DNA of 64,000 bases from Eremophila alpestris peregrina (lineage: Eukaryota > Chordata > Aves > Passeriformes > Alaudidae): assembly GCA_009792885.1 (NCBI GenBank), contig WMCF01000003.1, forward strand, positions 12,307,974 through 12,371,973, given 5' to 3'. Each line of letters starts with the position of its first letter. Position 1 is the first letter of the stretch. The notes under the pieces are model-generated. The model made no database searches and was not told where the DNA came from. It saw only the letters and a list, made by a program, of their open reading frames with translations. Below are positions 26,171-35,462 of this stretch, piece after piece. Both the position numbers and the translations under genes were made by a program.

Positions 26171-27188
26171 TGTTGTGGGTTGACCCTGGCTGGATGAGAG
26201 GTGCCCACCAAAGCCACTCTATCACTCCCCTCTGCAACTGGACAGGGGAGAGAAAATATAAAAAAGGGTTCATAGTTTGAGATAAGGACTGAGAGAGATC
26301 ACTCACTGATCATCATCATGGGCAAAACAGACTTGAATTTTAGAGATATTAATTGAATTTATTGCTAACAAAAAGCAGGATAATGAGAAGCAAAAATAGA
26401 CCTTAAAAATCCCTTGCCCCCAACCCTCCCTCCTTCCCAGCTTTACCTCCTTTGGCAGTGGCACAGGGAGACAGGGAAAGGGAGTTATGCTTAGCTCATC
26501 ACCCATTGTTTCTGCCACTGCTCAGGGAGAGGAGCCCTTTCCTTGCATCAGTGTGGGGTCCTTTCCATGGGAGACAGTCCTCCATGAACTTCTCCAGCAT
26601 GAGTCCATCCCACAGTTCTCCACAAACTGCTGCAGTGTGTCACCCTTCCATGGGGTGCAGTCCTTCAGGCACAGCCTGTGTCTCTGGTGTGGGCTCCTCT
26701 CCACAGGTCTGCAGGACCCCGCTGGGAGCCTGTTCCAGCCCAGGCCTCCCATGGGGTCACAGGTATCCCCCTTCTCTGGCCTGGGTGTCCTCCTTGGGCT
26801 GCAGGTGGATCTCTGCATACCCATGGTCCTCCACGGGCAGCAGGGGCACAGCTGCTTCATCATGGTCTGCACCATGGGCTGCAGGGGAATCTCAGCCCCA
26901 GTGCCTGGAGCACCTTCTGCACTGACCTTGGTGTCTGCAGAGTTGTCCCTCCTCCCATATTCTCACCCCAATCTTCTCTGGACACAATGACGTCTGCACA
27001 ATAACTTTTTCTTCCTTCTTAAATGTGTAATCACTGGGGCATTACCACCAGCCTTGGCCAGCAGCAAGTCCACCTTGGAGTCACCCGGGATTGCCTCTAC
27101 TAGACATTGGGAAGCCTCAGGGAGCTTCTCATAAAAGCCATTCATGTAACCCCCTCTTCTACCAAAACCTGGCCATACAGGCCCAACA
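26171..27188 (-). mobile_element. Solo LTR of an avian endogenous retrovirus (family A, copy 1)
   Basis: A segment of about 1018 bp bounded by TGTTGTGGG and GCCCAACA, a short imperfect inverted repeat with the canonical TG...CA ends. It is flanked by the near-identical 6-mers CATAAG (26165-26170) and CATTAG (27189-27194). A 6-bp target duplication is typical of class II (alpha/beta-like, ERVK) avian retroviruses. Orientation is taken from AATAAA on the minus strand (26358-26363) and a TTTAAG-like promoter motif on the same strand (about 27018-27024). The middle is GC-rich and made of repeated modules around GGAGCAG and CCATGGG. No gag, pol or env lies beside it, so it is solo. The open frames in it (for example 26487-26990 plus) are by-products of base composition. 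Confidence 0.85.
26358..26363 (-). terminator. LTR polyadenylation signal AATAAA
   Basis: TTTATT on the plus strand is AATAAA on the minus strand. It lies about 190 bp from the inferred 3' end of the LTR, and the equivalent site is present in the second copy (48420-48425). It serves to orient the element; current activity is unknown. Confidence 0.55.
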
Positions 27189-27194
27189 CATTAG
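27189..27194. repeat. Right target-site duplication of LTR A copy 1
   Basis: CATTAG directly follows the CAACA terminus; one mismatch to the left copy CATAAG. Confidence 0.6.
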
Positions 27195-30180
27195 GTTAAA
27201 AAGACATCACATAATAAAAAAGGCCCAAAAAATCCAGTAAGAAATAATCTTTGCCCAGATTTAAAGCCAGAAAGCCATACAAAAAGTATGAAAATAAAAG
27301 TCCAAAACACAACATGAAGAAAATTATGGCCCATTGCAGAAGGTGAATGATACCCATAAGCACCAGTTTGTGAAAGCATTGGCTCCTTATTCCATCCGCA
27401 TCCCCTTCTTAGAAATAAACAAATAATTTATTTAATCTCAAACTTGAAATATTTTGTACTTCAAAATATTGATTCACAAGAAGTGACATTTCTCAGCAAG
27501 TGTTCACGCTGAAGCCTGAACTGTAGATATCCATCAGAAGGTTTACTGGCTGAAGTTGGCAAGAAATAAATGCCAGCCACAGAATTTTATATATGGACAC
27601 TGCTAGTCACTCTGAAGGAGGTATTGACTAGGACAGCCTTACAATTTTTACACCCATGGAAGAAAAATGAGGGAATCAGTTTTTGATACACCCCATGACA
27701 TACACATAACTAGAAGATGGTCGGGAATGTGGGTAGAATTAGATATAGAGAAGTAGATTTGTTCCTGGTGAAGGGCTCAAGTGCTATGTCAATTTTAATA
27801 TCCCTGCCTTGATGGTATTATACTGGGCTACACTTCTTTTGCAAAACTGCATTAGCATCTGCTCAGACAGTTTCCTGGTAAAGAAATCAATGCACTTTAT
27901 GAAGGCTCAGGATTATTTTTTCCTTTCCTTGTTTTACACTTAGGTATACAATTGTTAACAATATCTAGAATCCTAGAAAACATAAGCACTATTATACACA
28001 TTGAGGGTTTTTCAGCTTGTAAACTGAAAGTGTTCTAGGATATCCCTGTCTCTTTGATGCCTTAATATGTAAAGGAAGGTAGGAGAGTGCAAAACATTTC
28101 TCATAGTACTCAGTTCAGCTAAATTAAAACTCTACTTGGTCATACCAAAAGTCAGAGGGTAAAATGCAACTGGTGTTCTTTTCCAACTGGCCACTTTGTG
28201 CACCCCCAAAGTCTTTTATTTTGCATTAGCAGAGTCTGAGCAGATTAATTGGATGTATAACAGTTAACTGCTGCTGCCTTGAATTTCTGCTCTATGATCA
28301 CTCATCTGTATATTTGTGGGTGGACAATCCTGCTACCTGAATTCTTAAATTTGGCAAGGAAAAGGCTAAATTCACCTGTTACAGACATCCTGGTGACATG
28401 AAATTCTCTTTGTCTCCAACAGTTACCAAGTATCTTTTGAATCTTTGCAGCTTTTAGGCTCAAAGGATATGAGAAAGAATCCTGTTCAGTTTGCCTGAAT
28501 TCTGCTCACACATGCACATTTATAAGGAGTGAAAAAAGAAGGACAACTTCCATTATATAAATACATGAAGAGTTTCAGTTTGCCAATATGTTTTGGAATA
28601 TTTCCCAAACTGGAAATCTCAGTGTTCACCATGATCCTTAAATAAAAGAAGGAATTATTTTGACAATTTCACTGCTGCTTAGTATAAGTGCCTGTCATTG
28701 GTGTTACTATTACAGATCACAGATTGGGGTGGGGGGGTGGGGGGAAGCATGTAATCTTAAATATATATTTCTGGAGCTGTGTTTTTGAAAGCAGCCAGTG
28801 AAATTCAGTGTGATACCTATGCATGGTTACCTATGTGGATATAGTGAAACTGTAAGAATATCATATTATAGACAATGAGTGGGATTTTGTCAAATCTACC
28901 TCTTTCTAGCAAAGCTGTTCTGCTGGCTAGGCCTGCCCATGTATAAAATACTGCTACTGTAAAGCCATGTCACTAGATTATGCACAATTTCTGTTATACC
29001 TTTCAGGGCATTTGCAAGGCAGATTCAGGCAGCACTCTTCTGTGATTCCTCACATTCCTCTTCCTAATGGCAATGGTTCATCACCAGCTGCTCCACAGCT
29101 AAAATTGCCTTCCTCTCAGCACTGTTTACTTTTGATTCTTCCTGGATGTGGTACATTTTGTTTTATGTCATGTCACTGTTGTTATACTTACATAATGTAC
29201 TTAAGTATTGTTTAGATTGACACAGTGTTAGTTCTAAAATTGAAAATAAAATGTCATTATTGGCAAGAGCAGCTGTTTTCATGCACATCATTTTCTGAAC
29301 TTCAGTTTATTAATCAGGCTAAGCGGGAGTTTTGTACAAATGGTAGTATTTTTTCTTGAAGTATTCTATGGGCTTTAGATTTCCATCATAACAGAATTGA
29401 GTAGTATAATATAGCAGAAATGCTTGATGTGATTAAAACTGTTTATTCTGGCTTTGTAATTGATTTAATTGTAACATCTAGAGGGCTGCAATTTTGAAAA
29501 GTTTCAGCCCTGATTGCCTATTATTCACATGACAATGCTGAAATAAAATGACACTGTAGTAAATGAAAACATAACAAATAACCCTGGTGGTTCCATAAAA
29601 TTTTGAAAGAAAATCAGTAGATTTTCAGTAGAAATCACCTTCAGAAACAGCAGGAAAAAAACCCCATGTTTTAAATCAGTGTTTGTAAAAGCCTGGTAAA
29701 AACGGACTCTCCCAGAAACTGTCATAATGTTATTAATGTAGTAAAGCTGTTTTGATTGTCTTCTATAATTTTAAATAACACCTGCTTGTGAAGTGCAAAC
29801 AAACATTTGGAAAAAAATTCTTATTATCTATGCTGAAGCAATAGGGCTGTATACCCTTTAATCTCACCTCAACCTTTACTACCCTCCATTAAAATTCAAA
29901 TGTTAAAATTCATCAAATTTGCTTGGAATCCAGGAGGGTTTAGATTTAACTCTTGAAAATTTTAACTGGTCCTTGACCCCACACAAAGCCTAGCTTTGCA
30001 CAGTATCTGTAAGCTCTTCTTAAAAACCAAGTTTATAGAGTAGGAAACCCCCGATTACAGTGTGTTTCAGAATTGCCTGACCAACTGCATCATGCACATT
30101 ATATCACTATTAATTCCTATAAAGAGAAAAAGAAAGTATCCAAATTAATTACAATACAAATGATAATTTTTTACCAGTCT
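27195..30180. other. AT-rich non-coding DNA, no gene recognised
   Basis: No frame is longer than 82 codons. The G-rich motif at 28726-28744 is listed separately. No repeat core motif was recognised. Confidence 0.6.
28726..28744 (+). other. G-quadruplex-capable G tract
   Basis: Runs of 4, 7 and 6 G separated by single T bases. The 7-G and 6-G runs can supply more than one G-triplet each, enough for an intramolecular quadruplex. It is isolated in AT-rich DNA with no nearby promoter or gene that I can identify. Confidence 0.6.
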
Positions 30181-30316
30181 TCATAGAATCGCATAACCAA
30201 AAAATCACAGAATCCAGAATATTCTCAGTTGAAAGGGGTCCACAAGGATCATTATGTCCAACTCCTGGCCCTGCACAGCACCATCCCCAAGGATCACATC
30301 ATGTGCCTGAGAGTAT
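30181..30316 (-). mobile_element. CR1 LINE 3'-end fragment
   Basis: The plus strand reads TCATAGAATCGCATAACC, AATCACAGAATCCAGAAT, CAGTTGAAAGGGGTCC, AACTCCTGGCCCTGCACAGC and CATGTGCCTGAGAG, the antisense CR1 3' end. About 135 bp remain. It belongs to the same subtype as the pieces at 4825 and 22452, which share the CTGGCCCTGCA or GAGCTCTGTC style of sequence. Confidence 0.9.
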
Positions 30317-30807
30317 TTTTCCTCTACGGAAAAAATTAGTTCTAGGTGGTTTACATGTTACCATGGATATTAGTGTCATATTTTGAGTTTGACTGATGTA
30401 TCATGGAAATATTGTTCTTTTCCTTGCTGAACATTGATGTATATTCTACATTTTCTGTTGAAATAGTAGGAAAGAGTTATATGGCTCATCTTTTAGTGTT
30501 ATGTGTTACATACATTTTAATTTGTGCATGAAGAACCAAAATTTAAATTCCCAAACTCAAACTCTCAGATTTAAGCTATTAGCCAATATCCATGTAAGTG
30601 TGGTAAGTTCTGTGTGTGTAACTGGGCTTTGTGTAATTGTGCTGTAATATTTATAAAGGCTGGTTAATTCTGTGAGACATTACTTCGCAGAAGGCCTTGA
30701 ACTTACGGTTATGGACTGTACATTATTCCTTTTAAGTTTTCAGGATCATATAGAAGTTTGTATGATTGGATCTTAATAATATTTTATTTTATTTTTTCCC
30801 CTAATTT
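30317..30807. other. AT-rich spacer between two CR1 fragments
   Basis: No gene, repeat or signal was recognised in this stretch. Confidence 0.6.
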
Positions 30808-30967
30808 TCACAGAATCATAGAAAGGTTTGGGTTGGAAGGGACCTAAAAGATCATCCAGTTCTAAATGTCCCACCGTGGGCAGAGATGGCACCCACTAGA
30901 GCAGCTTGTTCAAGGCCCCACCCACCCTGACCTTGAAAATTTCCAGGGGTGGGGCATTCACTACTTT
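30808..30967 (-). mobile_element. CR1 LINE 3'-end fragment (GGTTTGGGTTGGAAGGGACC subtype)
   Basis: The plus strand begins TCACAGAATCATAGAAAGG, then TTGGGTTGGAAGGGACC, AAAGATCATCCAGTTC, ACTAGAGCAGCTTGTTCAAG and CCAGGGGTGGGGCATTCA. This is the antisense of the most common young avian CR1 3' end and a different subtype from the neighbour at 30181. The two are therefore separate insertions rather than one split copy. Confidence 0.93.
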
Positions 30968-32001
30968 ATTGAATTACAAACAACTATGATTTTTACCAAT
31001 GGTTAGAATCAGTTAACATTTTTCATAGTTCTTTAGATGACAGTGACTGGGTCCCTGACAATGAGTGGGTTACTTGAACATTGCTATATGTAGTCAATCT
31101 AATCTTCAAAGAGAAAATAGTTTTGCAAACTGCTTCTAATTGACTCTAGGAGGTGGTGTTTTAGATTTACTTTGACTTGACTAATTCAGTTAAATATTTA
31201 CTGGAAAAATTCAAAAAATGCTTTACAGATGACACTGGATTAAACATTTGCTGTTTCATCAGCGCTAAATGATTTGTGTAGGTATTTCATTGAGCAGGTC
31301 TAATTCTTTCACTCTTTCAAACAAGCACTTAAAAATTTAGAGCAACACTGTTCTTTCATTGAAAATTATTTCATAATCTTTAACAACAAAAATGAGCTAT
31401 TAGATTTCCATATCACCCAAAAAGGAGGCAAAATGTATCTCTGAACAGACTTCTCCTGTACAAGAAACATAACTTAAAAATTCAGTGTTTATTTTTTAAT
31501 GTTTACTGATGTGGTTTAAAGTATTCAGGAGTTAAAATGAAAGGCAGAGAACTGTCAAGGAAATTGATACTAAAGCTACTACTCTACTTTATTGCTCTAC
31601 TGATTATTCTGAAAAAGGAATTGTTGCCGGAATAGTAAAACTACCAAGGGAAGAACAATTGGTCAAAAAATGGGAGAAACACACAAATGGTCATTGAAGT
31701 AAAAATGTTATGTGTAATTTCTGTAGTCTCAAATAAAAAATTAAGAATACCATTTATAGCAAGCAATAAACAGAATATAAGATTTAACAAATTCCTTTGA
31801 AAATGTGATCCACATAACTAATTTTTAACTCATCTGATTTTGTTTTTGAAAACCTCTGAATAATTTAAAACATTTTATCCTATTATATCTCTATCACTCT
31901 GCATTTTGCTACACATTGCCAAGAATATAAAACATAATTAATTTAGCATTCCTGAAGAAAGGTTAAGTAGGTCTTATGAATTTTTTGAACATTTGAAAAT
32001 G
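30968..32001. other. AT-rich non-coding DNA, no gene recognised
   Basis: No coding or repeat signal was recognised between the CR1 pieces. Confidence 0.6.
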
Positions 32002-32273
32002 TTCAGCTGAGAGAGCTGGGGTTACTCAGGCTGGAGAAGACTTTGGGGATACTTTAACAGCGGCTTTCCAGTAGTTAAAGGAGGCCTACAAAGGACCTGG
32101 AGAGGGACCTTTCACAGGGGCATGTAATGGTTGGACAAGCAGGCCTGGCTCTAAACTGAAAGAGATCAGAATTAGATTAGATATTAGGAAGAAATTGTTC
32201 CCTGTGAGGGTAGTGAAACACTGGAAGAGGTTGCTGAGAGAAGCCCCATTCTTGAATCCGTTCAAGTACAGTA
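32002..32273 (+). mobile_element. CR1 LINE fragment lacking its 3' end
   Basis: In sense order it shows GCTGAGAGAGCTGGGGTTAC, CAGGCTGGAGAAGAC, CAGTAGTTAAAGGAGGCCTAC, CTGGAGAGGGACC, GGGGCATGTAATGG, AAACTGAAAGAGATCAG, TTAGATTAGATATTAGGAAG, CTGTGAGGGTAGTGAAACAC and GAAGAGGTTGCTGAGAGAAG. It stops near GTTCAAGTACA, about 130-150 bp short of where the octamer-rich 3' end would lie. CR1 copies normally lose their 5' part and keep the 3' end, so a later deletion or rearrangement probably removed the tail. Confidence 0.93.
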
Positions 32274-33367
32274 GCAGAGAACAAAAGATGGAACACGGGA
32301 GAATCTATCAAGTATGATCCTATCCTTTGGCTATAAACTTTCCTTTGCATAATTTATGAATAGTGTACTAGAGATGACCTCTTACAAATTTCTGATTACC
32401 ACCTTACTCTATTTTTTCAGTATCCTAGAGTAAGTTTATCTGATTATTTGAGCTGATTAGCAATTTATGTAAATAAGGGTTCCTATCATTAAGAAAAAAA
32501 TATGCCTTTGTTCAGTAGAGAAATGATATACTGCCAAAATGTCTTTTATAACAAAAAAGCACTTGTCATGTGATATTTTTAAGTTCACTCTGAGCTATTC
32601 TTAACTGATCATTGCCTTCAATGGAATTTGACAATGAAGTTGTCTGGACTGGTGTCCACAGCAGAGAAGCAATAAGGAACTGGCTTAGGAAGTGCTTCTC
32701 CTTCAAGAAAACCTGCTTCTTATGACCAAAACATGCATAGGCAATTTTTAATGCTCAAACAGTTTCCTGAAGACCTGAAACTTTTGCCTGTGTAAATTTT
32801 CCTGTTCCTTCTGACCATGACAGCTAATTTTGAGTACTTCAAATGCATCTGAAGTTTCTACTTTTTAGGAAAAAAAATCTTTGGTAGAAACAGAGGGCAA
32901 TCAAAATGGCATAGAAAAATAAGCATCATTTTTCTTTACAGTATACCAAATTCTGCCTACTGCTGTACACAAAAGGAAAATGAGTTATTAAACTGAGGAT
33001 TAAGTTAGTTACCTGGTCACAGATGGGGTCTAACACAGCCTTTGGGAGGTCATTCACATTCTTCTACAAAGTTCTACAATAATCTAAATAGGTGGTAGCA
33101 GGTCTTGCTAAATGCAATTTGGGGTGTTAATTCAGGATAGCATGTTGTTAAGCCAGCCCCACAGGTCTAAAAGTTTCCTTCAAAGCCACTCTGCAAGTTT
33201 AGAAAGTGGATTGGAGCTCTCTAGAAAAGAGAATGGAAGTCAGCTATTTCCTACCAGATTATCTCAAGCAAGTGCAGTTGCTCTCTCTGTGTTCCAGGGT
33301 TGTCTAATATCAAGAGCTACTGTCCATTTAAACAATACTGGGCAAAAATCCTCGAGAGGCAATCACA

Positions 33368-33369
<2 letters not shown>
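32274..33369. other. AT-rich non-coding DNA leading to a poly(A) run
   Basis: No gene was recognised. The frame at 33112-33498 is open mainly because it crosses the long A run (poly-lysine). The last 260 bp are less AT-rich and end in CACAATAAA (AATAAA at 33367-33372), which could be the 3' end of a retrocopied transcript. I could not identify any parent gene. Confidence 0.5.

Positions 33370-33426
<57 letters not shown>
33370..33426 (+). repeat. 57-base poly(A) homopolymer
   Basis: An uninterrupted run of 57 A, far longer than any other A run in the window. It overlaps an AATAAA that begins three bases upstream and is followed by CCCACAAAAAAAC. It could be the tail of a recent retrocopy, expanded slippage, or an assembly length error. 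Confidence 0.9.
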
Positions 33427-33428
<2 letters not shown>

Positions 33429-33547
33429 CACAAAAAAACTTGAGATCTTCCTGGATCATGGAGAAGAAGACATGGACCTTGAGGAAATATGGGGATAAAG
33501 GGACATTTAAAAAGTTAATGGAGGTGACCTGCTATTTAGGGTATGTC

Positions 33548-33553
33548 ATAGTA
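33548..33553. repeat. Left target-site duplication of solo LTR B
   Basis: ATAGTA immediately before the TGTGGG end of the LTR, identical to the six bases after its CA end. Confidence 0.85.
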
Positions 33554-33962
33554 TGTGGGAGACCAGAGTATCCCTCTGGGTCTCCTGAATGGGCAGCAGT
33601 CAGGACGTGGGGGATGGGGCCCCACGGCCTCCTTGAAAGATAGCATTGGCTTTGATCTGACACCGTGGAGGCGGCTTCCAAGGCTGTCTGAGGATTTGGA
33701 TGACACGAGGGTTTGATTGGTGTGTTTTTTATTATATCACTGAGTGTATAAGTATTAGTTTTAGATTTCCCTGTATTCTTTATATTGAGCAAATATGGTA
33801 GCTGATCAATGTGATAAAGTCACATTTTCCTGTCTTCTCTTCCTTTTTCCTTTTTGCAAAGGGCTGTGGGTTTTTAGGATTAGATAGAAGTGTGATTTCA
33901 CAGTGTGACTTAGTTTTTAGTTATTGAGTTTTAGAGGAAAACAATATCCACGTAAACTAGGG

Positions 33963-33967
33963 TATAA
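33963..33967 (+). promoter_or_regulatory. TATA box of solo LTR B
   Basis: TATAA within AGGGTATAAGACC, about 100 bp upstream of the LTR polyadenylation signal. Transcription would be expected to start roughly 25-30 bp downstream, in the GTGGGTGGGGG stretch. Inferred from layout only. Confidence 0.6.
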
Positions 33968-34064
33968 GACCAGAGTACAGCCCGTGGGTGGGGGATTTTT
34001 CACTTTTCCAGCTGCTTGGGAACACCACGCTAGTCTTCACTAGACTTAGAGATAAGATTTCTAA

Positions 34065-34070
34065 AATAAA
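34065..34070 (+). terminator. Polyadenylation signal of solo LTR B
   Basis: AATAAA in CTAAAATAAACATC, about 115 bp before the LTR end. Its position marks the R/U5 region and sets the orientation. Confidence 0.6.
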
Positions 34071-34182
34071 CATCTTCAAACTACAACCTGAAGAACTCTG
34101 ACTCCTTCTTCCAAGCACGGGCAGTGAGAAAACAGCCGTTTATCACCACAGACTGGGGTCATCTCGAGAGAGACCCCCGGCA

Positions 34183-34188
34183 ATAGTA
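34183..34188. repeat. Right target-site duplication of solo LTR B
   Basis: ATAGTA immediately after the terminal CA, identical to the left copy. Confidence 0.85.
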
Positions 34189-35274
34189 GGGAGAAATATT
34201 TTAAGACTTGGTGCTGCCTGAAGAGACATGGAACAGAAATACACCTTTTTGTTTTCTCTGTACACTGCTTCAAAGAAATATTTGAGTTCATCTCTAATTT
34301 ATTTTTTCCAGAGTGACTGGCAAGAACTTTTGGCTGAGATTAAAAGGAGTAACAATGAAGGAGTTATTTGATCATTTAAAATTAGCTCACACACCGTTCA
34401 GATGTCATTTTGCCAGAAAGTTTACTTCTGTAACTAGAAATGCAGTACAACTGGAAAAGGGGACAGTGACTGCTTCTTATCACTGAAATAAGGTCACTAT
34501 TTTAATCTTTACTACTGTTTTTGTTTTATGAGTTTTAACATTATGGGAATATCACTGGCTCTGCTAATACTGAAATTTAGACTTGTAGAATTTTATTACT
34601 ATGGTTTATGCTTCACCCAAACATTGGAGTTCAGACACTTACTATTAAGGGCATTGTTTTACCTAAAAAATTAATTTCAAACACTGGTAATGAGATAGTC
34701 CTGAGGAAAGATGGGGAATTTGAGTCTTGTAAATATACAATAAAATACATTCCTGCAAGATCTACCAAAGCCTGAGAAATCAGTAAACATGATTCAATTC
34801 AGCGTTATTATAAATATTTTTAAGTAGTTGCATTTTGAAAATGATACAGCTTCTTTTCTTGCTAAAAGTTATCCACTACCTATTGCATCAGAAATCAGAG
34901 AGCATCTTCAAAGTTGTCTTTTCTGCACCCATCCAAATGACAAGGATTTACAGTGACAGGACAGTTCAGTGATTTGAGCATAAAAGATTTGTTTCACTGT
35001 CTCCTTTACAGAGGTGCTCTCTTCCTTCTCTGGATAGCTGGTGTATAATATTTCTGGTTTTCACTTGAAATAAGATCTTTTTACATTGTGGAATGTTATG
35101 GCAGTGATTGATATAAATACATATGCACATACACATTAGAAATGCTATACTCAAAGCTACTTGCAATTCCTAATTTTTCAGAGCAAGATTCTCAAGCTGG
35201 AGAGTGAGTGAACTGAACATTTCAGTGTATAAACACTGAAGGGAACTGGGAGAAATTCTAGGGTCATTGATTAG
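34189..35274. other. AT-rich non-coding DNA, no gene recognised
   Basis: Frames are all below 72 codons. No repeat core or splice-framed coding segment was seen. Confidence 0.6.
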
Positions 35275-35462
35275 GGACAAAATAGGAGAACACTTGGACA
35301 GGTGCAGACTGGTCAAAGACAACCAGGACATTTATAAAGGGGAAGCCATGCTTGTCAAATGCTATTAACTTGTTTGAGGACGTGACAATGAGAGCTGACA
35401 GGGGTGAAGCAACAAACATAATCTGCTTGGACATCAAGATGGCTTTTGATACTGGCACACTG
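35275..35462 (+). mobile_element. CR1 LINE fragment, reverse transcriptase part of ORF2
   Basis: One frame reads LDIKMAFDT at about 35430-35457, matching the conserved LDFSKAFDT region of CR1 reverse transcriptase. It is preceded in order by a CATGCTTGTCAAATGCTATTA block and a GACAGGGGTGAAGCAAC block, as in CR1 ORF2. It is a decayed internal piece without 5' or 3' ends, probably of an old subfamily like that at 18815. The borders are approximate. Confidence 0.7.

Larger units (their letters stand above)
33554..34182 (+). mobile_element. Solo LTR of an endogenous retrovirus (family B)
   Basis: A 629-bp segment starting TGTGGGAGACC and ending AGACCCCCGGCA, flanked by perfect ATAGTA 6-bp duplications. 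Inside, a TATA box (GGTATAAGACC) and an AATAAA (34065-34070) are spaced as in a retroviral U3-R-U5 on the plus strand. About 110 bp of U5-like, GC-richer sequence follows the AATAAA. A 6-bp duplication fits class II avian retroviruses. No retroviral genes lie on either side, so this is a solo LTR left by LTR-LTR recombination. The sequence is unlike LTR family A. I do not recognise the exact family name. Confidence 0.88.

Noticed and set aside
26452..27004. Overlapping open frames of 108-167 codons on both strands
   Set aside because: They lie entirely in the GC-rich modular part of LTR family A, which reduces stop codons in all frames. No retroviral or cellular domain is present.
33112..33498. 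128-codon plus frame
   Set aside because: Kept open by the 57-A tract (poly-lysine). The flanking parts have no recognisable content.
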